Positions 53,160 through 59,840 of a DNA stretch of 64,000 nt are shown one piece after another. Made by a program: the position numbers and the translations under genes. The DNA lies in contig NZ_JARNTX010000002.1 of the NCBI RefSeq assembly GCF_029433095.1, forward strand, positions 248,001-312,000. Reading direction: 5' to 3'. The notes beneath the pieces were generated by a model. The model was given only the letters and a program-made list of their open reading frames with translations. It was not told the DNA's origin and did no database searches. The stretch comes from Hymenobacter sp. YC55 (lineage in GTDB: Bacteria > Bacteroidota > Bacteroidia > Cytophagales > Hymenobacteraceae). Numbering within the stretch: the stretch's first letter is position 1; every line of letters begins with the position of its first letter.

Positions 53160-54401
53160 TTATTCTGCTCGTAGGGCTTCTATAGGTTTCACGTTGGCTG
53201 CTTTCATGGCCGGGATTAGGCCGGCTATGGCGCCGGCCACCACCAGCAGGGCAGTAGCGCTGAGCGCCACCCCAATATTCACTTCCGGGTGGTCGAAGTA
53301 GGAGCTAGTGCCGCCGGCTTGCTCGAGGGCGTAGCGAATGGCATCGAGCAATGCTACCCCGCCAAGTAGCCCCAGGTAGCCCGAGACGCTGGTAATGACC
53401 ACCGACTCCTGCACAATCATGCTGATAATGCTCAGGGGAGTGGCCCCGAGGGCTTTGCGGACGCCAATTTCGCGGGTTCGTTCCTGCACAATAATGAGCA
53501 TGATGTTGCTCACACCTACTACGCCAGCCACCAGCGTCAACACGCCAATCACGCTCACAAACAGCTTGATACCCGTGAAAAGACCCTCGAAGCGCGCCAC
53601 TTCTTCCTCGTTGTTTTCAAGATAAATAGCTTGCTTGTCGGCGGGGTCGAACTTGTGCCGGGCAGACATCAGCAGCCGCACTTGTTCTTCTAGTTCTTTC
53701 ACCGGCGTGCCCTTGCGGCTGCTCATCACGATGTTCTGAACTTGGTTGTACTGGTTGAAAGTGGTTTGAAAGGTGGTAAACGGGACGTAGGCACGTTCTT
53801 CATTCCGCCCATTATTGCCGGTGCTCGTGAATGTGCCCACCACCTTAAAAAACACGCCCTTCACCTGCACGAACTTCCCAATCCCGCTGCTGTCGCCGAA
53901 CAGCACCTTGTGCACCTTCTCGCCCAGCATTATCACCTTGCGGCGCTCTATGCCGTCGAGGGGATTAAGCAAACGGCCCCGCCCCAGCTTCTCGCCGTTG
54001 AGCTGAAAGAATTCGGAATTGGCCCCAAATACCTGATAGGAACCGTTTTTGGTGCCATTGACGATGGTGTACTCGCCGTAAAGCCGATTGCGCGAGGCCA
54101 ATATCTCCACGCCGTCTACCTGCTGGCGAATGGCGGCTAGGTCGTCGTTAGCGAATTTGATTTCGCGGCCTGGTTTCATGCCCTGCCACGGCAACGACGT
54201 TTTGCCGGTGCCTACAAACAAGCTGTTCATGGCCCCGCCCCCAAACTCTTTCCAAATACCGTTCTCCATACCCTTGCCCGCCCCCAGCAAGAGCACCAGC
54301 ATGAAGATGCCCCAAAACACGCCGAAAGCCGTCAGAAACGTGCGCAGCTTATTGCGGCGCATGGTCCCCAGGATTTCCTGCCATTTATCGAGGTCGAACA
54401 T
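53160..54401 (-). CDS. MacB/FtsX-type ABC transporter permease, first of two
   Basis: 413 residues, same architecture as the downstream copy: N-terminal helix (TAFGVFWGIFMLVLLLGAGK), periplasmic domain and FtsX domain with TREIGVRKALGATPLSIISM and VALLVVAG-like helix LLVVAGAIAGLIPAMKAANV. MFDLDKWQEILGTMRRNKLR is nearly identical to the other copy's start (MFDIDKWQEILGTVRRHKLR). The pair probably forms a heterodimer around one ATPase dimer. Periplasmic domains differ more than membrane parts, suggesting specialised substrate contacts. Confidence 0.94.
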   Translation of the reverse strand: MFDLDKWQEILGTMRRNKLRTFLTAFGVFWGIFMLVLLLGAGKGMENGIWKEFGGGAMNSLFVGTGKTSLPWQGMKPGREIKFANDDLAAIRQQVDGVEILASRNRLYGEYTIVNGTKNGSYQVFGANSEFFQLNGEKLGRGRLLNPLDGIERRKVIMLGEKVHKVLFGDSSGIGKFVQVKGVFFKVVGTFTSTGNNGRNEERAYVPFTTFQTTFNQYNQVQNIVMSSRKGTPVKELEEQVRLLMSARHKFDPADKQAIYLENNEEEVARFEGLFTGIKLFVSVIGVLTLVAGVVGVSNIMLIIVQERTREIGVRKALGATPLSIISMIVQESVVITSVSGYLGLLGGVALLDAIRYALEQAGGTSSYFDHPEVNIGVALSATALLVVAGAIAGLIPAMKAANVKPIEALRAE

Positions 54402-54475
54402 GAAAAGTCAGCTTTTAGGGTAAAGCGAATAGGCCGGTTTAACAGATGATGTGCTGCAAGTAGAGTCGATGCGGG

Positions 54476-54979
54476 TTAGTTGCCGCCGCAGCTTCGCCGG
54501 ACCTTATCCAGGCGGCGCACTACATCTTTCACCGTGGCTTCGTCGGTGGTGTACAGTGGGAACTCGAAGCTAGAGTTGTCGCCCTTCTTGGCTTTGACAA
54601 TTTTCACTTCAAAGTACTTCTGGCCGTCAGAGTCGGAGCTGCGTTCGTAAGTCAGGGAGGTTACGTCTGCCCACTGGAGGTTCATTTTCATCTCGAAAAC
54701 GCCGTTATCTACCTTCACCGCCCAACCCGAATTACCGCCGTAGCTCACGGCCAAAGGCTTGGTCATTTGCACATCGGCGTCCCGGTCGCGGATAACCTGC
54801 TCGGCGCGGCAACCGATTAAGTTGAGATGCACGTCCTGCTTGGGTTTCTTGGGGTTGCGCATCAGCTGGGCTAGCTGCTTGCTCAGGGCCTGGGTTTCGG
54901 TGGACGACACTTGGGCACTGGCCGTGGTGCTAGCGCAAACGGCTGCAAACAGCGCAAGGGTGGTGAGGAGCGTTTTCAT
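54476..54979 (-). CDS. Exported protein encoded within the ABC operon
   Basis: 167 residues from the ATG at 54979 (MKTLLTTLALFAAVCASTTA); the reading to 55021 is a longer alternative. Signal peptide with cleavage near ASA/QV. Two cysteines (IGCRAEQV and RRSCGGN) may form a disulphide. The mature part mixes strands and one helix (DEATVKDVVRRLDKVRRSCG). No family recognised. Its place between the ATPase (48 bp upstream) and first permease gene (74 bp downstream) suggests a periplasmic accessory or substrate-related factor. Confidence 0.75.
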   Translation of the reverse strand: MKTLLTTLALFAAVCASTTASAQVSSTETQALSKQLAQLMRNPKKPKQDVHLNLIGCRAEQVIRDRDADVQMTKPLAVSYGGNSGWAVKVDNGVFEMKMNLQWADVTSLTYERSSDSDGQKYFEVKIVKAKKGDNSSFEFPLYTTDEATVKDVVRRLDKVRRSCGGN

Positions 54980-55027
54980 AGGAAATGGAAGCAACTGTAT
55001 AAAAATAGGCAACGGCCGCAAGGCCGC

Positions 55028-55696
55028 TTACTCGTTCACTATCAAGCCGTCGCGCACCCGAATCATGCGCTGAGTTTGGTCGGCAATGTCGTTTTCGTGG
55101 GTCACTATGACCACCGTCATGCCCTCGCGGTGTACCTGCTTGAAGATGTCCATCACCTCCTGCGTGGTTTGGGTATCGAGGGCGCCGGTTGGTTCGTCGG
55201 CCAGAATTAGTTTGGGTTGGCTGATTAGGGCGCGAGCAATGGCCACCCGTTGCTTTTGACCGCCCGACAGTTCGCTGGGCAAGTGGTCGGCGCGGTCGGC
55301 GAGGCCTACCCGGTCGAGATATTCCAAGGCCATGCGGTTTCGCTCACGGCGGCTCACCTTTTGGTAGTAGAGGGGCAAGGCTACGTTTTCGAGGGCGTTC
55401 TTGAAGCTCAGTAGGTTGAACGACTGAAAAACGAAGCCCAAAAACTTATTGCGGTAGTGCGCGGCCCGCGTCTGCGAGAGGTTGCGGTCGATGCGAGTAC
55501 CAGCGAGGGTGTAGTCGCCCTGGTCGAAGTCGTCGAGGATGCCGAGGATGTTGAGCAGCGTACTTTTCCCCGACCCCGACGAGCCCATGATGCTTACTAA
55601 CTCGCCTTCCCGGATGTGCAAGTCTATGCCCTTGAGCACCTCCAGCCGATTGGTGCCAACTTCATAGCTTTTCCGAATATTCTGCAGCTGAATCAT
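55028..55696 (-). CDS. ABC transporter ATP-binding protein (MacB/LolD family)
   Basis: 222 residues. Walker [11 protein letters not shown]-loop FVFQSFNLL, signature [15 protein letters not shown], Walker [13 protein letters not shown] and H-loop VVIVTHEND are all intact. First gene of the minus-strand five-gene operon, energising the two FtsX-type permeases. Such systems export antibiotics, lipoproteins, peptides or transmit mechanical force to periplasmic proteins; the substrate cannot be told from sequence. Confidence 0.95.
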   Translation of the reverse strand: MIQLQNIRKSYEVGTNRLEVLKGIDLHIREGELVSIMGSSGSGKSTLLNILGILDDFDQGDYTLAGTRIDRNLSQTRAAHYRNKFLGFVFQSFNLLSFKNALENVALPLYYQKVSRRERNRMALEYLDRVGLADRADHLPSELSGGQKQRVAIARALISQPKLILADEPTGALDTQTTQEVMDIFKQVHREGMTVVIVTHENDIADQTQRMIRVRDGLIVNE

Positions 55697-56113
55697 GAGC
55701 GGCGGCGGGCGGTTTTACTTTGTGTGTTTTGCCAGGTAGTAGGTAATGCAAAGTAGATGCTTAGCGGTTTTAAATCCAACTGTAAAGGAATATATTTTTA
55801 AAACAGCCTACCTGCATGACCTTTAGTTGGTGATAACGCTCGAATAGATACCGCATATCCAGCAACAGTTGCCTGATAATCAGGAATACATTTAAAATAT
55901 TAAGTTTTGTGCATGTAAGCAACTCGTCAGTACGAAGAGCTAACATGGTTTCATGCACTCACAGGCAATTTCAGGCAGTGGGCAGCAAGTAAAAAGGTGC
56001 TCATGCTGAGTTTGCCGAAGCACGAGCACCTTTTCTAATTTGATTGACTGTAGACGGTTGCCCACGCAGGCTAGAGGCGTACTACCAAAACAAGCAGCGG
56101 CACGTAGCCGAGC
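55697..56113. other. Intergenic region with a hairpin carrying a type B repeat half
   Basis: 417 bp between the ABC operon and the XRE gene. AT-rich around 55780-55930, where a 62-codon minus-strand ORF is judged spurious. The hairpin at 55992-56034 is the only structured element. Confidence 0.45.
55992..56034 (-). terminator. Terminator hairpin enclosing a type B repeat fragment
   Basis: AAAAGGTGCTC pairs with GAGCACCTTTT. The loop includes CATGCTGAGTTTGCCGAAGC, a half-site of the type B palindrome. It lies 80 bp past the XRE gene's stop and would terminate it. Confidence 0.75.
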
Positions 56114-56899
56114 TTACCCCAGCCGCGCCAGCAATTCTTCCACTTGCCGTTCCAGCCGCGTTACGCGTTCTTCCATAGTGGATGGTGGCCGCAGGTGGGT
56201 GGTGAATACGGCCTTGACTTCCCAGATTTCCAGCGCTTGGTCTAAGGCAAATTCCTCGGCGCCGTAGTCGGGGTTGTCGGCCCGGAGCTTGACCGCATTG
56301 TTGGGCAGCCGCTCGGATAGGCGTCGTACCAGCAAGCGGCTCTGCGTGACAAAAGCGTAGATGCAATGCACCCGCAAGTTGGGCTCGGCCAAATCAACCC
56401 GGCGGCACAGCACCACATCTTGGTGCCGCAGTCCTTGTTGCTGATGCTGCATTTCGGCGCCCACTATTTCGAACGCGCGCGTAGCTGGCCCGAGTTGGTG
56501 TGGGAACGTGAGCGGGGGCAGCGAATCCAGAAAGCTGGAATTATGATGCTGCACAATATACTCCAGCAGCCGGTCGGCGGGTACGAACGGTGTTATGGAT
56601 TTCTGCAGGTCGGCAGCGGCAGTGGTAGGGGCGACGGGCGCTTGAGCGGGGGGAGCTTGCTGCTTAAAGATGTCGAAATGATAAAGCTCATTTACCGTCA
56701 GTTCTTTCGTTAGTAGCAAGTCTACCGATAAGCCAAAATACTGAGCAATCTGGATTAGCGTCTCCATTTTTGGCTCCGAGCGGCCTTCTTCGTAAGCCCC
56801 CACACTAGGTCGAGCTAAACCAAAAAGCTCTGCAAAAGCCGCCTGACTAAGCTTTTTGACGGTTCTTATCTTGCGGATGTTCTTTCCAACGTAAGACAT
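56114..56899 (-). CDS. XRE-family regulator with degenerate S24-like domain
   Basis: 261 residues. HTH domain about 5-62 (IRKIRTVKKLSQAAFAELFG then LARPSVGAYEEGRSEP). A Pro/Ala linker is followed by an S24/LexA-like C-terminal domain (about 100-225). The catalytic serine motif (GDSM in the family) reads GAEM (147-150), so the serine is missing, while VKLRADNP (203-210) keeps the lysine region. It should not self-cleave. A short C-terminal coiled coil follows (MEERVTRLERQVEELLARLG). Divergent from the PspA/flotillin gene run; a dyad near its start suggests autoregulation. Confidence 0.88.
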   Translation of the reverse strand: MSYVGKNIRKIRTVKKLSQAAFAELFGLARPSVGAYEEGRSEPKMETLIQIAQYFGLSVDLLLTKELTVNELYHFDIFKQQAPPAQAPVAPTTAAADLQKSITPFVPADRLLEYIVQHHNSSFLDSLPPLTFPHQLGPATRAFEIVGAEMQHQQQGLRHQDVVLCRRVDLAEPNLRVHCIYAFVTQSRLLVRRLSERLPNNAVKLRADNPDYGAEEFALDQALEIWEVKAVFTTHLRPPSTMEERVTRLERQVEELLARLG

Positions 56900-56916
56900 T
56901 AGCGAAAATATATTTT

Positions 56917-56931
56917 GCTCAAAGCTTGAGC
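56917..56931. promoter_or_regulatory. Candidate operator of the XRE regulator
   Basis: GCTCAA-AGC-TTGAGC is a dyad 18 bp upstream of the regulator ATG. Related half-sites follow: GAGTACTC (56946-56953, inside TTTGAGTACTC) and TTGAGC at about 57009. The repetition of TTGAG(C/T) suggests a compound operator facing both directions. Confidence 0.5.
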
Positions 56932-57101
56932 GTATCTAAAACTTTGAGTACTCTTGTGTGGTAAAGCTAGCACATATCTGATAGATGGCTTTCAAAGAGG
57001 CTACTTTTTTGAGCCATTAGTATATTATGCTAGCAACCCACTTGTAAGCTAACTTCACTTATCCAGTAGCACTCCTTTCTCAGTACCTAGTTTCCACTGG
57101 C

Positions 57102-57503
57102 ATGGTCAACTCCTACTTCTCTAAAATCCAGACTTACCTGTTGGAGCTTGGCTTCGACATTCACCATCTGGACGAGGCCAACAACCTGCTGGTGGTAAGC
57201 AAGCCGGAGTTGGGTATCGAGCATCTGGTGCTTGGCTGTGGCGAGCTGCTGCTGATTATGGAGCAGTATCTGCTCGACCTGCCCGGTCCCAACTGCGACG
57301 TGTACCAGCGGTTACTTCAGAAAAACCGCGACATCATCCACGGCGCCTTCGTGCTCGACGAGTCGGGCCGCAAGGTCATCTTCCGCGACACCCTCCAACT
57401 AGAGCACCTCGACCGGCCAGAACTAGAGGCCGTGTTCAATTCCCTGGCACTCTTGCTGAGCGAGTTCAGCGACGAGTTGATTGCGTTTTCGAAAGGACAG
57501 TAA
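57102..57503 (+). CDS. YbjN/CesT-like small protein
   Basis: 133 residues. Fold resembles YbjN or type III secretion chaperones of the CesT/Tir group: an N-terminal helix (MVNSYFSKIQTYLLELGFDI), strands with NLLVVSKPELGIEHLVLGC and LLLIMEQYLLDLP, the helix CDVYQRLLQKNRDIIHGAFV, strand VIFRDTLQLEHLD and a C-terminal helix. LLQKNRDIIHGAFVLDESG is the recognisable block. No secretion system is nearby. Its place before pspA matches small partner proteins found with PspA genes elsewhere; a role as PspA partner is inferred. Confidence 0.75.
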   Translation: MVNSYFSKIQTYLLELGFDIHHLDEANNLLVVSKPELGIEHLVLGCGELLLIMEQYLLDLPGPNCDVYQRLLQKNRDIIHGAFVLDESGRKVIFRDTLQLEHLDRPELEAVFNSLALLLSEFSDELIAFSKGQ

Positions 57504-57506
57504 GTT

Positions 57507-57598
57507 GCGCGAAGCTCCAGCTTCGCCCCTCGTTGCACGACCCACTTCCTCGTTGCAGCGACTAACGTTCAACGAGGCCTGAAGCTGGAGCTTCGCGC
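57507..57598. repeat. Palindromic intergenic repeat, type C (single copy)
   Basis: GCGCGAAGCTCCAGCTTC (57507-57524) and its inverted copy (57581-57598) form a perfect 18-bp stem. Inside, CCTCGTTG and CAACGAGG form a second stem. It lies between the YbjN-like and pspA genes. No second copy was noticed in this window. Confidence 0.85.
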
Positions 57599-57614
57599 TA
57601 TATCTCTAGAAGCC

Positions 57615-58319
57615 ATGAATTTATTTAACCGCATCTTCAAAATCGGACAGGCCGAAGCTCACTCTGCTGTCAACCAGCTCGAAGACCCTATCAAAATGAC
57701 CGAGCAGGGGCTACGCGACCTGCGCCAAGACCTCGACAAGGCCTTGCACGCCCTGGCCGAAGTGAAAGCCCTAGCCATACGGGCCCGCAACGAGGTGGAG
57801 GTAGAGCGCAGCCGCGCCCTCGATTACGAAAACAAGGCGGTGCTTCTGCTCCAAAAAGCGCACCGGCAGGAAATGGATGCCGGCGAAGCCGACCGCCTAG
57901 CCACGGAAGCGTTGCTCAAGAAAACGCAGCACGAGGCGCAAGGCACCCGCGCCACGCAAGACCAGCAGAAGTTCGAGGCTTCTGCTGCACAGCTCGACCA
58001 AAACGTGCAACAGCTCAAAAGCACCATCAGCCAATGGGACAACGAGCTAAGAACCCTCAAGGCCCGCGTGACGGTAAGCACGGCCACCAAAACCATCAAC
58101 CAACAGCTAGCCCAACTTGATTCGTCGGGAACGGTGGCGTTGCTGGAGCGTATGAAGGAGAAAGTAGCCACCGAAGAAGCTCTAGCCGAATCGTATGGTC
58201 AGATTGCGCAGGAAAGCCGCAGCATCGACCAAGAAATCGATAAGGCGTTGGGTTCTACGCAGTCTGGCCAAGCCAGCCAGGACCTGAAGGCCTTGAAGGC
58301 AAAGCTCGGACTCGAATAA
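57615..58319 (+). CDS. pspA: PspA/IM30 family protein
   Basis: Peripheral membrane-binding coiled-coil protein of the ESCRT-III superfamily that assembles into rods or rings and protects the inner membrane. 234 residues, usual length. N-terminal amphipathic helix MNLFNRIFKIGQAEAHSAVN, then EDPIKMTEQGLRDLRQDLDK (the PspA hallmark) and long helices to about 190 rich in Ala, Glu, Lys and Gln. The C-terminal part ends in LKALKAKLGL. Probably co-transcribed with the small membrane protein gene 15 bp downstream. Confidence 0.94.
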   Translation: MNLFNRIFKIGQAEAHSAVNQLEDPIKMTEQGLRDLRQDLDKALHALAEVKALAIRARNEVEVERSRALDYENKAVLLLQKAHRQEMDAGEADRLATEALLKKTQHEAQGTRATQDQQKFEASAAQLDQNVQQLKSTISQWDNELRTLKARVTVSTATKTINQQLAQLDSSGTVALLERMKEKVATEEALAESYGQIAQESRSIDQEIDKALGSTQSGQASQDLKALKAKLGLE

Positions 58320-58334
58320 CCTACCCCCTGCGCC

Positions 58335-58565
58335 ATGAACAACAGCATGAACCTAACGGAGAAGATATTGCGGATTTGCTCCTTGGTCTTGGTGCTTTGT
58401 AGCCTAGCGCTACGCCTTCCCCACGTCGTGGGCGTGAGTGATGCACATGCCATGCTGACATTTGGCTTGCTGCTTGGTCTGCTTTCTTATAGTAGCTACT
58501 CCCGGCGGCTCCGGCGCCACAACGAGGAACTGGAGCGCCAACTAGAAGACCGAAAGCCCGACTAG
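58335..58565 (+). CDS. Small two-helix membrane protein
   Basis: 76 residues, starting 15 bp after pspA. Two hydrophobic helices: about 10-28 (ILRICSLVLVLCSLALRL) and 38-55 (HAMLTFGLLLGLLSYSSYS), then a charged C-terminal helix (RRLRRHNEELERQLEDRKPD) facing the cytoplasm. No named family. By position it may recruit PspA to the membrane, as PspB/PspC do in E. coli, but no similarity to those is seen. Confidence 0.7.
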   Translation: MNNSMNLTEKILRICSLVLVLCSLALRLPHVVGVSDAHAMLTFGLLLGLLSYSSYSRRLRRHNEELERQLEDRKPD

Positions 58566-58651
58566 CCTCGGCCAGGACGACAGAAGCCCATGTAAAGCAA
58601 TAAGCTTCTGTTTTCTGAAATTTTACTTGCGCGGCACTATCCCTTATTAAT

Positions 58652-59311
58652 ATGACTGAGCTGCTGCATGCGGCCGTTTCGCCGCCCAACCTATTGCCCA
58701 CCGCGCTGCTGGTGTTTGTGCTTCTCTATTGGCTAACCGTAATTGTTGGTTTGCTGGATTTTAAGACCCTTGATATTTCCACCAACCACGATTTCGACGG
58801 CACCCACGGCGACCACGTATCGGCCGACCATGCGGGAGTTGGTGTAAGCTGGCTGAACAACGCACTAGCTTTCTTTAACTTAGGACGCGTGCCGCTGATG
58901 GTGTTCCTAAGCTTCGTGGCCTTACCGCTGTGGGTGGCGAGCATCCTACTCAACTACTATCTCGGCAATGAGGCCTTACTGCCGGGACTGTTGCTGCTGG
59001 TGCCGTTGTTCATCGGCAGCTTGCTGCTGGCCAAGGTGCTCACGCTGCCTTTCGTGCATCTGTTTGCCGCTCTCGAGAAAAGCCACGACAGCGGTGCGCA
59101 GCCCCTGGGTAAAGTCTGCCTAGTACTGCTGCCTACCAGCCACGAGCGGCTCGGTCAAGCCAGCGTCCGGTTGCTCAATGGCGCGCCGCTGGTACTCAAC
59201 GTCCGCGCCGCTTCCATCACATCCGAGCTGTGCAAAGGCGACTCCGCCCTGGTCATCGACTACGACAAAGAGCGCCGCTGCTACCTGATTGAGCCCTACG
59301 ACGCGGTATAG
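58652..59311 (+). CDS. YqiJ/NfeD-like OB-fold membrane protein
   Basis: 219 residues. Membrane helices about 14-35 (LLPTALLVFVLLYWLTVIVG), 80-103 and 108-132 (LLPGLLLLVPLFIGSLLLAK); an inserted polar loop with NHDFDGTHGDHVSAD; and a C-terminal OB-fold-like domain from about 150 (GKVCLVLLPTSHERLGQASV, GDSALVIDYDKERRCYLIEP). This is the YqiJ type of NfeD relatives that accompany flotillins. It probably tunes flotillin assembly. It lies 530 bp before the flotillin gene, separated by a type B repeat. Confidence 0.85.
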   Translation: MTELLHAAVSPPNLLPTALLVFVLLYWLTVIVGLLDFKTLDISTNHDFDGTHGDHVSADHAGVGVSWLNNALAFFNLGRVPLMVFLSFVALPLWVASILLNYYLGNEALLPGLLLLVPLFIGSLLLAKVLTLPFVHLFAALEKSHDSGAQPLGKVCLVLLPTSHERLGQASVRLLNGAPLVLNVRAASITSELCKGDSALVIDYDKERRCYLIEPYDAV

Positions 59312-59445
59312 CTGCCAGGTTTGACGATGAAAGTAGGCAACTGTTCTAACTAACAGCAGCACGGATGTAGAGGCACGACACTTCGCGTCTGCTCGTTGCT
59401 GAGGTTGTTAGGCGGGACTACTTTGTATGAGTACAACCAAGAAAA

Positions 59446-59538
59446 CCGTCATGCTGAGCGCAGTCGAAGCATCTCGCTAGTGTGGTATATACCACTCCTA
59501 CATCAGCACGCGAGATGCTTCGGCAAGCTCAGCATGAC
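59446..59538. repeat. Palindromic intergenic repeat, type B copy 3 (inverted orientation)
   Basis: Left arm CGTCATGCTGAGCGCAGTCG then AAGCATCTCGC; right arm GCGAGATGCTTCGGCAAGCT then CAGCATGACG. The loop begins TAGTGTGGTA, the complement of the TACCACACT seen late in the loops of copies 1 and 2, so this copy is inserted the other way round. Confidence 0.9.
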
Positions 59539-59746
59539 GACCTGGATTAAGTTGAGCTGCAATTATGTATGGTTCACACGTAACCGTGCTGACTATTCAA
59601 TGCCAAGACACGAAGTGTTGCGTCTCTACATCTAAGCTGCTATAAGAGCGCCACTCTGTTCACCGGCTTTCACTTGAAATTCGTCTTGCCAACAAGCTCA
59701 ACTTTTTACAGGCCTTGCATCAACTTAACCCGACTATTCAGCTTCC

Positions 59747-59776
59747 TTTGTAGTAGGATGCGAAATAGTATCTTTT
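59747..59776 (+). promoter_or_regulatory. Candidate promoter of the flotillin gene
   Basis: TTTG (59747-59750), an 18-bp spacer and TATCTTTT (59769-59776), one base off TAnnTTTG. It gives a leader of about 58 nt to the ATG at 59841. Confidence 0.6.
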
Positions 59777-59840
59777 CTAGGCCTGTTCTTTTTTGCTTTA
59801 TACTTTCTCCTGTTTGAATTTACTCTTACTTCTTACTTCC

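Larger units (their letters stand above)
59312..59840. other. Intergenic region before the flotillin gene
   Basis: 529 bp without a gene. It contains a type B palindrome (59446-59538) and, near its end, a promoter-like pair at 59747-59776. The remainder shows no recognisable feature. Confidence 0.5.

Noticed and set aside
55770..55958. A 62-codon minus-strand ORF in the spacer between the ABC operon and the XRE gene.
   Set aside because: AT-rich spacer composition, no recognisable motif and no promoter or spacing support; probably chance.
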